A DNA stretch of 38,137 nt from Haplomitrium mnioides (GCA_049999725.1 JBNGIS010017762.1:1-38137), one strand, 5' to 3'; shown: positions 22,932-35,970, counted from the first letter of the stretch. Numbers and translations are program-made. Notes: generated by a model from the sequence alone, not told the origin.

Positions 22932-24279
22932 CATTGTTGAGAGTGATTCGCAAATATTTTCATAAAACATTCACCACCTACACACTCCCATTAGCTACCA
23001 CCATGGCCTAAACTATGAGAAACACAAAAATTTGTTGTTTGCTCTATACAAACTCTAATATGTGAAAACATTTTAAGACATTTGCTTTTAGTTCTACCAA
23101 CCAATGCTACTTGCTAGAATCATGATCACTAACATCATTGTCAAAAGTCTATAGGAAGCCAAGAAAAGTGCATGCTCAACACGTCTCTAGCTATACACAC
23201 ACTATTAAGATACAAAAGAGATTGTTGGTTGATACCTAAATAAACTTGGCAAAAAAACCTTGCAATCAACGTTCTTTACTAGAGGCACTAAATAACTTCT
23301 TGGCTTAGTGTCATTGTTTGCATTGCTATGAAAGGTCTCCACACACAACCTCTACATTACAGTATACAAACAATTCAACATCAATATTGTATTAAACTAC
23401 TAAAGAGAGCGCATCAAAGTAGGTCACACATCCAGTCATGGAATACACATGTTGTCGTAGAGCGTGGAATTAATTGCCACAAATCAGTATTCCATGTAGT
23501 CTTTTTATGATACTTTCACTTACTGCAATGTTAACAAAGTATTAACAAAATTTAATATTATAATCATCGAAGATCATAGCATTTGTAAGTAGACTACTGA
23601 GGAGATGATAGATGGTTCTTATGTTTATATAGCATACTAGTGGTTGGATCTTTTTAGCAATGGACAAATCGTGATGTAGAAGGAAGCGAAACAACAAATC
23701 ACATTAGCCTTGTCTATGATGTTTCTTCAGGCTTTGAACCGTAGTTGGAACCCTTAGACTTGGAGGAGGTATAGTAAGAGGAATAGTTGGCTAGAGTGCC
23801 TTCTGTCATGTTGTTTCATGGAAGTTGGGATAGCCTCCGACTTCTTCTCAATGGTTTCACCCCGTTAGCCTCTACAATTGAGAAATTGTTTTTAAAATTT
23901 TTGTAAGGAGTTCTTGGTTCAAGTTGATGCAATAATAAAGCCAATGAAGTTGAACAAGTTCAACAGTCCAAATCATTATAGTGAGCAACAAACAATGATT
24001 ATGTAGTTATAAAGATATAGAGAGTAAAACTAACCACAAAATTAAATAAATGGTAGATCTTACTATACACTTGTTGTCTTGAGAATGCAATATTACCACC
24101 TACTAGTTGATTGATGCCTAAGAACCTTTTCTAGCTCCTTCTTATTGCATGCTAAGTTGTCATTTCTTACATGCTTATTATCCTAAAGTCATTTTCTTCT
24201 AAAGACTCTCTTGGATGCATTAAAAAACTACAACAATGTAACTTCCTTTAGCTTTATCCCAATCAAATAACCTAGTCAT
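22932..24279. other. Spacer, left part: little recognised
   Basis: AT-rich DNA between copy A and the CACTA transposase remnant. On the minus strand some coding-like stretches (about 23930-23700) could be the C-terminal tail of the CACTA protein, but no domain is clear. CACTA termini were not identified. Confidence 0.35.
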
Positions 24280-26950
24280 AGATTCCTCAACTTGTCTGCC
24301 TACTTTTGAGACTTCTTTGAAGGCCAAACACATAGTGGACCAATGTTTAATGTAGGTTGCACATCAATCTTATAGGTTTTTGCTAGATCAACATGTAAAT
24401 TCACGTTGTTTTCCATGTTTTGTAGAAATCAACTTCCACATAATCACCTAAAATCATTGTAGACCTAGATTTTTTTTTAAGTATTGTTCTTCATGAAATC
24501 CGTACTTTAATAGGATGAAAATACACTTGTTCTATTTGCTTTGAAAGCACATAATCCACGTTCTTTGAGGAGCTCAATTCCTTGAGGAAATTGACATACA
24601 ATACATCCAACTTTGAATGCTTCATATTGGTTGACGACTTTGGAGACCAAGATGAATCTGCCCATCTACCCTTGAAAAGCACCACTATGTTTGCCAAACT
24701 CCTATAATCCAGTACAACGATGTCTATTTATATATCAACATATTGAACCGATTCCAAAAGTGTGACACCCACTATGTTCACTTTTTTTGTGAGCATCAAA
24801 GCCATCCTTATGTCAAAAGTGATAAATCCACCTATTAAGTCACAATAAGAAAAAACACGTAATCTTAGAACAACCCTTCAATGGTGTCTATAAGCCTTGC
24901 ATGCTTTGTATCTTGTGACCTTCAAACTAGATGGTAGACAATGTGCAAGTAAGACAAAATGCTCGTATTAATTCTCAAACATGTAAGACGTGAGTGCAGA
25001 TGGAAACCATTTGGTAAAAAACATCAATTCTACACATTCAGCAAGGAAAGAGACAGGTTGTCTTTCATTAGAAGAATTCATCATCTAAGTCTTTCAAAAG
25101 TCGACTATTTTTTTGCTAGTTGCCTTGACAACATCATCATAATTTGTATACAACAAACAAAAATTAGCAATACAAATCCATACAACTTATGCATTCAATT
25201 TATATGGATAAGAAAATAATGTCACATGCTTGAACCACACTTCAACTCTCTCCTCATTCTCTAATATATAATGATGCATGGTTGTAATTTAAGCCCACTC
25301 CAACATAATTTCCTTCTAAGATCCTTCCAAGAAAATACCAAAAACACCAAAGATCCTCCTCCTGCTCCCATGTTCTTCTCTCTACTCTGTTTTTTTATTA
25401 ATCATGTATTCCAAAAAGAATCTCAATGACTCTTCAAATAGATACCCTTGAGCTATTGAGGCTTTTGGACATGCATTGTTTCATACATATCACTTCAACA
25501 TCTTCAAATTCCTCTCTATATGATACATTCATCTAGTTGAAGCCAGGAAATAGAGATGTTGTTCCTCTACTAAATAAATCATTATATACATCAACAAATT
25601 AAAGAGGCTTGGTGGAACATGGGTTTCTAACTCACAAACAAAAAATGCAACATCTATGATCCATTTGTCATATGTTGAAGAGTCTCAAACATTTGCACAC
25701 ATCTCTCACCATATATTGCTTACGAGGATTTGGCTAGTCAAACACGTGGATAAAGTAATCCCATTGCTACCAAAGCAAGAATATGTTGCATTAACTTGTG
25801 GAAATTATGAGATTTCAACCCAGAAATTTTTCTAGACTTCAAAACACTCTTTTTCAAAGAACTATAGAAATCAATAAGGGTTTTCAATGTCAAAAACGTT
25901 GTAGGAACCTATCTTTCTTAGTCTTGCTCAAGGAATATAAGGCATATGGAATCGATTGCTTCTGTGATATGTTGATTTGAATTGGGTACAATTCACAAAT
26001 GTTATCCCACTTGAAACTACCTTATGTCTTTCTAAACCAAGGCAAATTCATTTTTTCCAATGATAGTGTGCATGATTCTTTTCACAATGCATGGCATCCA
26101 AGAAATGGTTGATGAGTAGTTGTTGCAAAAGAAAGAGTCACAACCATCTTTGTTAGACTCATAAGTAATGAAATGACTATGACAATATGACTTGTTTACA
26201 AAGAATGTAGATATCTTGGGAAGGAGTACATCATCACTAACTACATTTCAATAATGCAAGTCGAGCATGCAAGGTCTTTGCTTAACTCAAAGTTGGGCAT
26301 TCAACATGACCTTTGCTGTAGATATGCTTAAGTATGTTGAAGCCTCTTCACCCTAGATCTTGCGATCTCTACTTGACATCCTTGGTAGTGTACATTATAT
26401 CTTCATTATGTCATGATAGCAATGCATTCTCCCACCAAAGTCTAAAAGGCATTTACTCCATTGTTTGAAAAGCCAAGTGTAGGAAAAATATTCAATAGTA
26501 ATAATATCAAAGACATGACATCAATCTTGTTGCGTGGCGACAATGGCTCCATTACTTCTTTCTAATTGGTAGCTGGAGGCTAATGATCAACAAGTGGAAG
26601 TTCTTCTCTAAACGAATTCATATCATGTATTGGAGTATCTTCCATCACTTTATCAAAATAAACCACATCATCAACCAAACCTACCAAGTCAGACACATTT
26701 TCACGACCTTTTTGCAAGGTCTCTTTAGCAATGCTCTATCTAGCCCTTTGCTCAACTTCTAGTATTGGGTGCTCTAGAGAAGCTATTTGTTTTAGGCTTG
26801 CATTTCTCAATGCATCATGGCTATCATAGCTCATATATTCTGAAGCCCACTCATCACCATTGGAGTCTTGTGCATCTACAATCGTAACACATAAGGTAAT
26901 AACCATGTTTTACAAGGTATTTGAGCGCAGTCTTTTGACTGGTTTTGTAA
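24280..26950 (-). pseudogene. Decayed CACTA (En/Spm) Tnp2-type transposase
   Basis: On the minus strand, about 25540-25380 shows a segment like KxLKxYVxNxACPKASIAQGYLFEESLRF.LEYM, which matches the DUF4218 domain of plant CACTA transposases (ERYxKxLKxYVRNxARPEGSIAEGY). It is followed by LIGGFITFD (about 24830), SLANIVVLFKGRWADSSW (about 24710-24650), FLKELSSSKN and VLSKQIEQVYF (about 24590-24520), matching DUF4216 (VVLFKCxWxD, then FVLASQAxQVFY). Upstream, about 26880-26580 has a coding-like stretch ASEYMSYDSHDALRNASLKQ and LEHPILEVEQRARDSIAKET without a recognised domain. Many stops and frameshifts. These domains are typical of CACTA proteins, which excise and reinsert elements by cut-and-paste. 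Confidence 0.75.
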
Positions 26951-27170
26951 ATCCCTTTGCATTCTATGCACGAACACCACATCTTATAGTCTTTTATATC
27001 ATCATAGATTTTATAATCCTAGTCCTATAACCGTTAATCACAACATTGTATCTTTGTTGGATGGTACAGCCCTAGCTTGGGTCTTTTATCCCACCTACTT
27101 TGACATACAAAGTTGATGAAACATTCATACTATGAGTACAAACAATCTAAAGAAAAATTTAAAAGCACCC
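26951..27170. other. Spacer, right part: nothing recognised
   Basis: AT-rich sequence up to the terminus of copy B. The bases next to that terminus are AAAAGCACCC. Confidence 0.4.
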
Positions 27171-27185
27171 GCTACTTTGAACCAA
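27171..27185 (+). repeat. Terminal repeat of copy B
   Basis: GCTACTTTGAACCAA, and the next five bases (GAACA) also match the right terminus of copy A read inward. Confidence 0.85.
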
Positions 27186-28029
27186 GAACAAGCTACTCAA
27201 AAGAGGAATTTTTTTTTTGGGGGAAAATTTGTGATTTTTGAACTAAAAAAATATTAAAAAAACAAGGTTATTTTAAAAAAGAAAAAAGTACATGAGTGTT
27301 TTAGGCTTGTTTTGGCCGTTTCAACAAGTATAATAGAGCGAGAGTCAATTTCATTATGCAAAACCAATCAATATTATTAGTTTTTATGAAAATATTGGAC
27401 AACTTGAATTTGATTGAAAGTATAAAAATTATGGTAAGTTCTCACCAAAAAATTGCATTTATCATTGATTACAATTCTAAGCCCAAAAGTTGAAATACAC
27501 ATCACAAGAAACTATTTTGAAATATGTTTGATTGCAAAAACTCTAGGCACATGTAGATATGGTGCTCTTTCAAATGTTTTTCTTGGAAAATAATTACAAA
27601 ACAAAAAGAAAAAGCCTAGGGGACTAGAAGTCAAGAGAATGAGTTTGCAATGGTAAACACAAAAATGAAGAAAACGAAACATTGCATGGATTAAGAAGCT
27701 CTATTTTAAAGTTCAAGCAAGAAAGAAGATTTCACTTATAGTTGAAAATCCATGAGCTCAAAAGTTAACCTGGGCTTTAAAAAAGGTTTCAACATTTAAA
27801 AATATTTCATAATTCAACGAAGCATATACACAAATGTATCATAGTTTAGAATAAAAAAGAAAGTAGCTAAGGAGATTGAATTAAGAGTGTAAACAAGAAA
27901 CATCTCCAAATTTTAGACTTGATTCAACCAAACAAAGGTATCAAGATCTACAAAATACTCTATGACTAGTTTACAAACTAAGTTGTAATTAGTAGTCTTT
28001 GTATGAAGAAGCTTGAGGACTGTATATAA

Positions 28030-28345
28030 GAAGTAGAGCTTGTGGAAGGCTTGGACTTCCACTCCAAAGTCTATGCACACATAGGATTCCAAGCTCAACA
28101 TGTGAACACTCCACCCCAAAGTCTATGCTTGCATAGGAATCCGAACTCACCATTTGAACATTCCACAACAAAGATTGACAAGAACCTAGGTTTTAGGTTC
28201 CATAGAAGAATTTTTGTACGCTCTACATTTCACTTGCAAATTAAAGTCTATGCACGCATAGGGTTCACACTTCTACAACCAAAGATAGAGACTCTAAATG
28301 TTCTATTTTTCACAACAAACTCTACGCACGCAAAAGATTTCAATT
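28030..28345. repeat. Subterminal palindrome repeats, copy B
   Basis: At least four units of the form CCAAAGTCTATGC(A/T)(C/T)(A/G)CATAGGA(T/A)TCC, about 50-130 bp apart (near 28067, 28117, 28243 and 28320). This is the counterpart of 22040-22340. Confidence 0.8.
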
Positions 28346-30854
28346 TCTTATTCGGAATCTAAAAGTAGAAATGGGTGCAAAGCTCTACATCTGAGTCAAA
28401 CGATGGTGAAGGTTTTAAGTTATACATCAAAGTCCTAACAAGAAAAAAACTATTAGTCAATTTTAGCATATTCTTTAGCGAGACAGTACCCTTAAACTCT
28501 TCTAGAAAACAATAAAGTTGGAAACAAAATACTTACATTTTGGAGAAGAAAATATTTTTACAAAGCTAATAAAAATATTAACTAAAGATTTAAGTTTTAT
28601 TTACAGAGAATAGCATTCAACATGGAATGATTTACAGTAAAAAATTCAAGTTGGTAGAAAAATTCAACAAGTTGCTTCAAAAGATTCTCAAGTAATTTAT
28701 AAAATAATAATCTTAAATTACAATATGCTTGAAAATACAAAATATAGAGCAAAATTTTTAAATGACTTTAGTCACTCGTCTCAACTTCTTTGTATTCAGC
28801 TTCAGAAGATTTATCAAGGTTTGCTTAATCTGTCTTAGTGTTAATGACAATGATTGAATCTCTTTGAAACATTTCAGGATTGGGGGCTTTTTGTCTTTCG
28901 TACTTTGATAGATTTGCTTTGATGGTAGCTAGAGTGGTTTTCCTCAATTGGTTTTTTTTGGTAAAAAAAAAATCAAAAGACAAAATTGTGATTTGTGTCA
29001 CATCAAGTACATCAATATGTAATTTGGATTTTCATTTCCCTTTTGTTGCTGCTATTTTTTCTGGGAAGTATTATCCAGAAAATATATCTTCAGCCAAACA
29101 ACCAAACCATTGAACTCATATTTGTTTTGGGTTTAAGAGGTCTTCCTCATCAAATGACAAAACTTTGAGAACTTTGGCAAACCAAAATGGTCTATCTTTT
29201 GGATCCAGAGATGCAACAACACAAATAAACATTCTAGCTTTCATCTCATGTAGATTGCCAAACTTATGCCCGTATTCAGTATTGTGTGAAAGAGTCCATT
29301 CTAGTAGCTTAGATGCTCCATTATAGATTGCTCGACGTGTAGAAAGTATTTGTTGTACCAGAGTAATCTTCTTTGTCTCTTGAGCATCAAGCTGAGAATC
29401 TAGACAAATATTTTGAGAATCATTACAAGTGTTTGACTGTTATGAAGGTGGAAAGGTAAATTTTGCTTCAAGTCCTCATTTTGTTTTTCGAGAATGTAGG
29501 CTACAATATCTTGTTGGGCAAGAAAAAAGTCATTCCACCATTGAATATCAAAATCTATAAAGAACTTGTAGCAGCTCTCACTTATGTTGTCCATTCTTGA
29601 AAATACCACTTTCTCGGCATCCACTTCTCTTTGATTTCAAAATATACCTTGAGAGGAATCAACATTGAACTCAAAATTTCTCTGTCCAATTCAGGTAGGC
29701 ACTTGAGTTAAAAATAACCATCCACAAGTAACCAAAATTCATCTGTTGAAAACTGTTTGCTCCAAATCTTTGTCTTGGAATCATTTAATTGGAACTTGAA
29801 TTATTGATTAAGAGTAATATCATGTATCCTTTGAACCAAAGAGGGATGTTGCTATAGAAACATTTTGAAATCCTAAGTTTCCAACAAAAGAGTCACTTGA
29901 TGTTTAGGATTATATGATAACTGAAGCGCCTCACTTAAACTCATAATCATGAAAACCTTGACACGTTTTAAATGTTTCGAGAGTTTGCTGAAAATTTGAT
30001 CGATTTGATCATGAGTATGGCCAACCATGAGAAATCCCACCTTGATTTCTGGAAAAACATTTTTGGCAATAAGTAGACTAAGATATCCAAACAAGATAGA
30101 ATTCTTATTCTCTCGTGCTGTGTTGTCCAACTGAAGATACAAAGTTGGAAGCAGCGGGCCTTCAAAGTCACATAATATTTTGTTGAGTACAGTAACTGTC
30201 AAATTAGAATCGCTTCTCAAGTTTATGTACTTTAAGAAGATCCTCAAAGAAAGAGCATGATTGAATATTAAGACACCAACAACATGCATACCCACCAAGC
30301 AATCTTTATCAATGTTTTTGGTGGCAAAGGTTAGTGTGGAATAGCAATTTTCTTCTTATCTATTCTATCAATAACAATTCCCAAGTACTTTTGACCATCG
30401 TCATAACATTTTCTTCGATGGTTTGAAAGTTTTGTTCTTTCTTTCATTTGTTGGTCACGATGAAGAAACAATTGGAAATTATATTTGACTACATCATCAC
30501 ATAGCATGAAGGACATAAAAGTAGTTCTGTAAAACATATGTCGATACTTGTAACTTCAAAACACAACCTCATATACTACAAACATTCAAGTCATCTTAAA
30601 GAAATGTTTGAATTCATGGAAGTGAAAAACTTTGTAAAAGATTAAAAATAAACTTTAGGCAATTTTAAAAAAAGAAAATGTGCTTCAAAAAGAGAAAAAC
30701 AAGATTTGCAAACAAAGGGTACCACAACACATCCTCTGAGCATTTGGGATGAGTGGAGACAACAACTTATCATATCCACACATAGGACCAATACAACAAC
30801 ACCAATATCATGGCTTGTTGTGACTGTTTTTGTGACTAGTTTTAAAAGGAAGAA

Positions 30855-31080
30855 GAAAAAATCCTATGCGTGCATAGGATTTGCAAACAACAAAAACGAT
30901 TCTTGCAATTTTTTTTTAACAAGGGCTCTTAATTTAAGGGAACAAAAACAAAACTTGTTGCAAGGCTAAGGTCACCAACAAGAATCAAATTCATATTCTC
31001 ACTTTTTTCGACTAGAGACAAGGCTAAAATTGAAATGTAAAATAGCATACTTTGTGCGAGCATAGAAACTCTTCTCACAA
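30855..31080. repeat. Palindromes in transposase intron, copy B
   Basis: CCTATGCGTGCATAGG at 30862-30877 is a 16-bp palindrome with one mismatch pair. A diverged form, TTGTGCGAGCATAGAA, follows about 190 bp later. Both are inside the inferred intron 31252-30527. Confidence 0.7.
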
Positions 31081-32674
31081 CTCAACTTGCTCAAAATTAT
31101 TCGACGCAAATCTTCTTTGCTAAATAACTTCACAAAAAAAATATCTTTTGGCTATAAGGTGAGAAAACATAACATCTCTAGAACTAAGCTTTGAGTCTAG
31201 AAAAAAAAGGATGGATTAGCCAAAGGTGTCAAAAGAGAAGAAAATTTGTTACCTTTGTCGGACTTTAAGACAGATTTTTCTCGCAAAGATTTTATTTCTT
31301 CACATGTTTCACAAACAACAAATCTATTGCGTTTTGGAATTTTTACATTTGGAAAATAAGTTCTCTAATGTTTTGTAAAACCCAACAAACTAAAAATACA
31401 GTGGAGATCTTTCTTTTTCAAATAAATTGTATAGTAGTTATGAACTTCCCATTTTGTAATTTTATGGGGCAAGTTATGCACTTTGTAAGTGGGCATTCTC
31501 TCGCAATGTCACTAGAAAAAATTGTCCATCCACTCACGCACAAAAACTCCTTTAGTAGATAGTTCTCTTTTTCCAAAAATGCCTCTAGGATTTACGTTTT
31601 TGAGCTTTTAAATCCTTTGGATTCTTTCATTCCCTATTGTTAATATTAATTTAAAGGCTCTTCTACAAACAAAGGTACCGCCATGCAGTGTAAACCGATT
31701 GTCAACATTAAAGTCTTTTCTTGGTATTCTCCACTACAGTGTGATATCCCAATTCTGCATGCTTTGTCCAAAGTACGTTTCTCTCATAGTTTTCAAGAAG
31801 TCTTTCTTGCACAATGACAAGCAATTATTTCGACAATAAGAAATTCTCTTCAATGTAGAAATTGATATTGGATAGAGCTTTTTCTTCACAAAACTCTAGT
31901 TATGATGGATTTTCCATAAAGAATTTTTGCGTAAGGTGTTTACCCGTTTGGGTTTTGGCCTAGACAAAGAATTCTTATTTGTGTTGGACAATTTGATCCG
32001 TAAGCGAATCCAACAATAGGAGATAATTCATCCTAAAGATCTTGGTCATTATCGTAAACACTGGTTGTTCTGCCGCAGAATATTTTTGAGAGATGAGGTT
32101 CTTCTTAGGGATTAGGAGAACTACACCATTCTGAAATAGAATCTTGATCAATATCTCAATTAGAAGGAAATGTTTTTTGTAACAAAATCGGTGCCCTCAA
32201 CGATAACTCCAAAGAAATGTTGATTGATTGAGACTCTTTGCTAGAATTGTTTCCCAAACTATCGTCTGAAGACTCCTCCAAAAGAATTTGATTTGTTTCA
32301 GATGTTTCAATCTCCTTGCGAGGTACAACTTGAAACGAAATCACTTGTTGTTTGAGTGGTGCTATTGAGGATAGTGGCTTGTCTCCAAAATTAAAATTGT
32401 CCACATATTGTATGCTTTTTGTATTATGAACAAACATACTTTGATTATGAATATTGAGGTCTCAATCAGATGTGGACGAAGAAAGGTCTACAACTGTATG
32501 AAATTTATGTGTTGAACATTTTTTTCCTGATATGTTGGAATACTCAGAAGAAGGATTCAACTTCAACCGCTTGAAAGGCAACAAAGATCTTGTGCTTAAT
32601 GAAGATTGTTTCTTTAATTCTCTAGAAGCACTCGGCTGCCTCTTTGATCATTTTTGTGCAAGTTTTTTAATCGT

Positions 32675-32760
32675 TAATTCTATACACGCATTGGATTCAA
32701 TCCTTGACCAAAAGTGCGTATAGAGTTGATTCCTTCATCCCATCTGCGTATGGAGTTCAC
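32675..32760 (-). repeat. Palindrome-derived repeat inside transposase exon 1, copy B
   Basis: Three diverged units (TGAACTCCATACGCAGATGGGATGAAGG, CAACTCTATACGCACTTTTGGTC, AATCCAATGCGTGTATAGAATT on the minus strand). In the gene frame they give ELHTQMG and related peptides, equivalent to ELYTRIGS in copy A. Confidence 0.6.
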
Positions 32761-32977
32761 CTTCTTGATTTTTTTGGATGAAGCTATCTGATATAACAAA
32801 AGCCATCCTTTTCCCCAATATATTCGCCATCATACCGGACGCTTTTGGTATGCCATCGCTTACCTCCAAATAATTGCCATTTGAACAAATCTCAACCTAT
32901 GTGTCAAAAATAACACTTTTTTATGAAGATGAACCTTGGAACTCTAACCTCTTCTTGTCTTTAAGAACTCTAGCCAT

Positions 32978-33438
32978 TGAAAATGCTCACTAAAAATCAT
33001 GTACTTCAAAGAACTATTTTAACAACTATTATGAGCCTCGTATAGCACATCTAAATAATGTGTTTTTTAAGAATTTTTTTCAAAACGACAAAATTGAGAA
33101 CTTTTTGTGAAGAAAATGAAAAAAAAGAAATTGGAAAGATGAAAACGAGCAATGCTTTACATACTAACCTTTTTTTGGCACTATGCAAACCTACGTATCA
33201 AGAGCTTCGCGAGTCATTTTTTGATCGGAAAAGGCATTTTTTGAAATTCAACTATAAAATGAGTGTTAGTGGAAAGTTTCTTTCCATTGTTGCAAGTTCA
33301 ATTTTTGGTTTTTGTTTTCTAGTCATCGTTATTTTTGCATTTACTTACTTTTTTGCTATTTCCAGGCTTTAGAGATTTGTGAGCTTTTGTTCATTAGATT
33401 TTTAACCTCAAATTAGACATGTTTCTAGCATATGGAGA
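32978..33438. promoter_or_regulatory. Divergent intergenic region, copy B (candidate bidirectional promoter)
   Basis: 461 bp between the inferred start codons of the divergent genes. It corresponds to 18005-18439 in copy A. An open frame at 33058-33372 crosses it but has no counterpart in copy A and no domain, so it is not called a gene. Confidence 0.55.
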
Positions 33439-33854
33439 ATGGTATCTCAAGGAAATGTTTCTCGCCCTACTCAAACGAAGCCATACAGATATTCAGGTAT
33501 TATCAAAGCTTTAGAACATGAAAAACTAGAGTGGAATTGGCTTGTTAATTACCACTCCTTGAAAGACCCCGATCAACATCTTTACTTTTTTGATGGTGAA
33601 GGTGAGAAATTCAATTTGGATCTAATAATCCAAATCACCATGATACGTGAAAGCAAGAAAGCCAACATCGGGCTGCTTGTGTAGTCGTAGGATTTAATTG
33701 CCCTTTACTGTGCAAATCGCAAAAGACTTGCTTTTTCCGAGATAAAGGAGAGGGACATTTTTGTCAAGTATCTTTAGGCGGCAAAGGAAGATAGCAGGGT
33801 AAATTCTGAAAATCCTTTTTCACTTGTTTCTTTCTAACTAAGTTGGAACTCCCA

Positions 33855-34345
33855 GGTCTATGCGAGCATGGAGTCCCGGGGTCCAAGTGCTCATGGATCC
33901 AAGAGTCCATGCGCAGATGAACTTGGAAGTCGTTATGTTGTAGGACTTGGTTGTCCATGTGCGCATGGACTCTCAAGTCAAGACGCACAAGGACTGGGGA
34001 GTCCAGATGCACAAGGACTTGGGAGTCCATGCCCACATAGACTCCCAGAAGTTCTTGCTTGCCTAGACCGAGGAGTCAAGTCGCGCTTGGTCTCAAGGAG
34101 TCCATGCGCGCATGGACTCTCCAACCAAGGCACGCTTGGACTTGGGAGTCCATACGCGCATGGACTCTCCAGCTGAGGCACGCTTGGACTTAGGAGTCCA
34201 TGCACGTATGGACTCTCTAACCGAGGCACACTTGGACTTGGGAGTCCATGCGCATATGGACTTGGAAGTCAACGCTTGTTTGAACTTGGGAGTCCATGCG
34301 CGCATGGACTCTCTTGTGTATGTACGTATGGTTATTGGAGTCACT
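33855..34345. repeat. 48-bp tandem palindrome array in intron 1, copy B
   Basis: Five units start at 34098, 34146, 34194, 34242 and 34290, exactly 48 bp apart. Each opens with a form of GAGTCCATGCGCGCATGGAC. Two units (34098-34119 and 34290-34311) are perfect 22-bp palindromes. The second half of each unit reads like GAGGCACGCTTGGACTTGG. Five to six looser units precede them (33855-34060). It fills the inferred intron 33799-34440. Because 48 is a multiple of 3, long open frames appear on both strands. Confidence 0.95.
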
Positions 34346-35599
34346 GCACGTATTGAATGCATTGTCTTATCTCTTTCTTTGAACACTTGTACTTGTGATT
34401 AATCGTTTTTTGTTTTATTTTCAGTTTAATCAGTTTTTAGTGGATTTCGTCAATGGCTACAAAGACGCAGGTGGACCTTCAGATAGTATCTAAGGAAGAT
34501 AAAAACAAAATAAGGGAGTCTGCAATCCAGCGATGTCGAGTCCGTGAAGAAACAATCACTATTAGGCTGTAGAATTTGAAATTTCCGAAACTTGGAATGG
34601 ATAATTGAGGACCTTTCCATATTAGAAGGCTGAATGAAGATTTTTTTGGGCTTCTGGCCCAGAGAATGCTCACAAACAAGTATGCGCATGGTTTTTTCAT
34701 TGTTGTTGTTGACCTGAAGTGTGGATTAAAAAACAAGTCAGAGTTCGATATTAGGAACCTTGACAAATATCGCTATCAGATTCTAGAAGGCAACCACAGT
34801 GCTGCAGAAAGGGAGCTATTGATCACAAAATACGGAGCAAAGAATCTAGCATTATCGCTCTGCAACTGTTATATGTACGTGGGTTTTACACCAATAGAGG
34901 CCCCCATTTTTGCAACTGATAACAACTACGACCAAAGGTATAGGCTGGAAATGACCTCTATTCAAAAGGTTGAACATTGGCATCAAAGATTTGTGGAGAG
35001 TAGGATAGTGTCATCCCGGAAATTGAAAAGAGAATTGGTGCTAGAAACCTTGGAGAAAAAGCCCAAGTCAACACTTGAGAAGACAGTCACTTATCAAGAT
35101 AACTGGTAGCAGTTGGCATTCAGAAGTGGTGAGCTCTAAGATCTACAATAGAGCATATTTTTGGTGTGGGAGAAGAATACTGTTAAGGGCCAGAAGTTGA
35201 AGGCCAAGGGATCCCAAAGAATGGAAGGCATGAAGTGGACACCTTGGAGGTCCCTTGAAGGTCTTTCTGACAAAGTTAAAGTTTCAATTTTGAAGCGGGT
35301 GGAAGCCGGAGAGCTTTCAATGGATGAAATGCCTAGTGAGGCAGAGAGACATAAAGTTTTGGCAGTTATAGTAAAAAGGTTTTGTTCAGAAGCTTACTAT
35401 AACAACTGAGAGGAAGCAAGAGAGGAGTACCCTCTCCACATTGAGGATTCCAAGATGGTTGTTTTCTATTCAAGCTTTGAGAAGCTTTTGGTAAGTTCTT
35501 ATGTTCACAATACATTAATTTCTTTGGAGTTGCAGTGAATTTACTTTAAGTTGTCTTTGGTTTTGATTAAATAGGTTTTGAGCCTTTTTGTGCAAGGAC

Positions 35600-35970
35600 T
35601 CTGAAGTCCGTGCGCGCATGGACTTCTTAGTCTCTTCATGACTTTACTTCATAGTCCAAGTACACTTGGACTTCACAATCCATGTGCGCTTGGACTTCAC
35701 ACTCCTTGCGCAATCAGACTTTATAGCACGCACACATATGAAATGCGCAATGCTTTCCCTCTTGGATCTTAGAGTCCCAGCGTGCTTGCTTACGAGGTCT
35801 ATGCATGCATGGAGTAAGAATTTCAAGCGGTATGTACTAAGAGGTCCATGCACGCATGGACTGCAAAGTCTAAGCGGACTTGGGCTATCAATTCCTAGCG
35901 CACTAGGACTGTGAAGTCCATATGCGTATGGATGAGCAAGGACTTTGAAGTCCAAGCTTTTCTCGACATC
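35600..35970. repeat. Palindrome repeats in intron 2, copy B
   Basis: Units include AAGTCCGTGCGCGCATGGAC (35604), GGTCTATGCATGCATGGAG (35797), GGTCCATGCACGCATGGAC (35842) and AAGTCCATATGCGTATGGA (35914), separated by half-units with TTGGACTT. They lie in the intron 35491-36112. Confidence 0.9.

Larger units (their letters stand above)
28768..32977 (-). pseudogene. DUF7869-like transposase gene, copy B (more complete)
   Basis: Two exons: 32977-31253 and 30526-28768, with a 726-bp intron whose donor and acceptor match those of copy A. Exon 1 starts MARVLKDKKRLEFQ, includes an acidic Ser-rich stretch (SSDDSLGNNSSKESQS) and ends after a CETCEE Cys-x-x-Cys motif. Exon 2 holds YNFQLFLHRDQQMKERTKLS, YLGIVIDRIDKKKIAIP, then a 141-codon open frame with LYLQLDNTARENKNS and VGFLMVGHTHDQIDQIFSKL. 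These are the hallmark motifs of DUF7869-type proteins, and the Asp and His residues could form a nuclease site (inference). A C-terminal part follows (RPFWFAKVLKVLSFDEED; ending VETSD, stop at 28768). Several stops and frameshifts make it a pseudogene. Confidence 0.8.

Noticed and set aside
33058-33372. Open frame of 104 codons between the divergent genes of copy B
   Set aside because: No counterpart in the same interval of copy A, low-complexity composition, no domain. Taken as a chance frame.
33868-34402. Open frames of about 80-100 codons on both strands rich in HARMDS / CAHGL-type repeats
   Set aside because: They follow from a 48-bp tandem repeat in which all frames stay open, lie in an inferred intron, and overlap on opposite strands. 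Repeat-derived, not genes.
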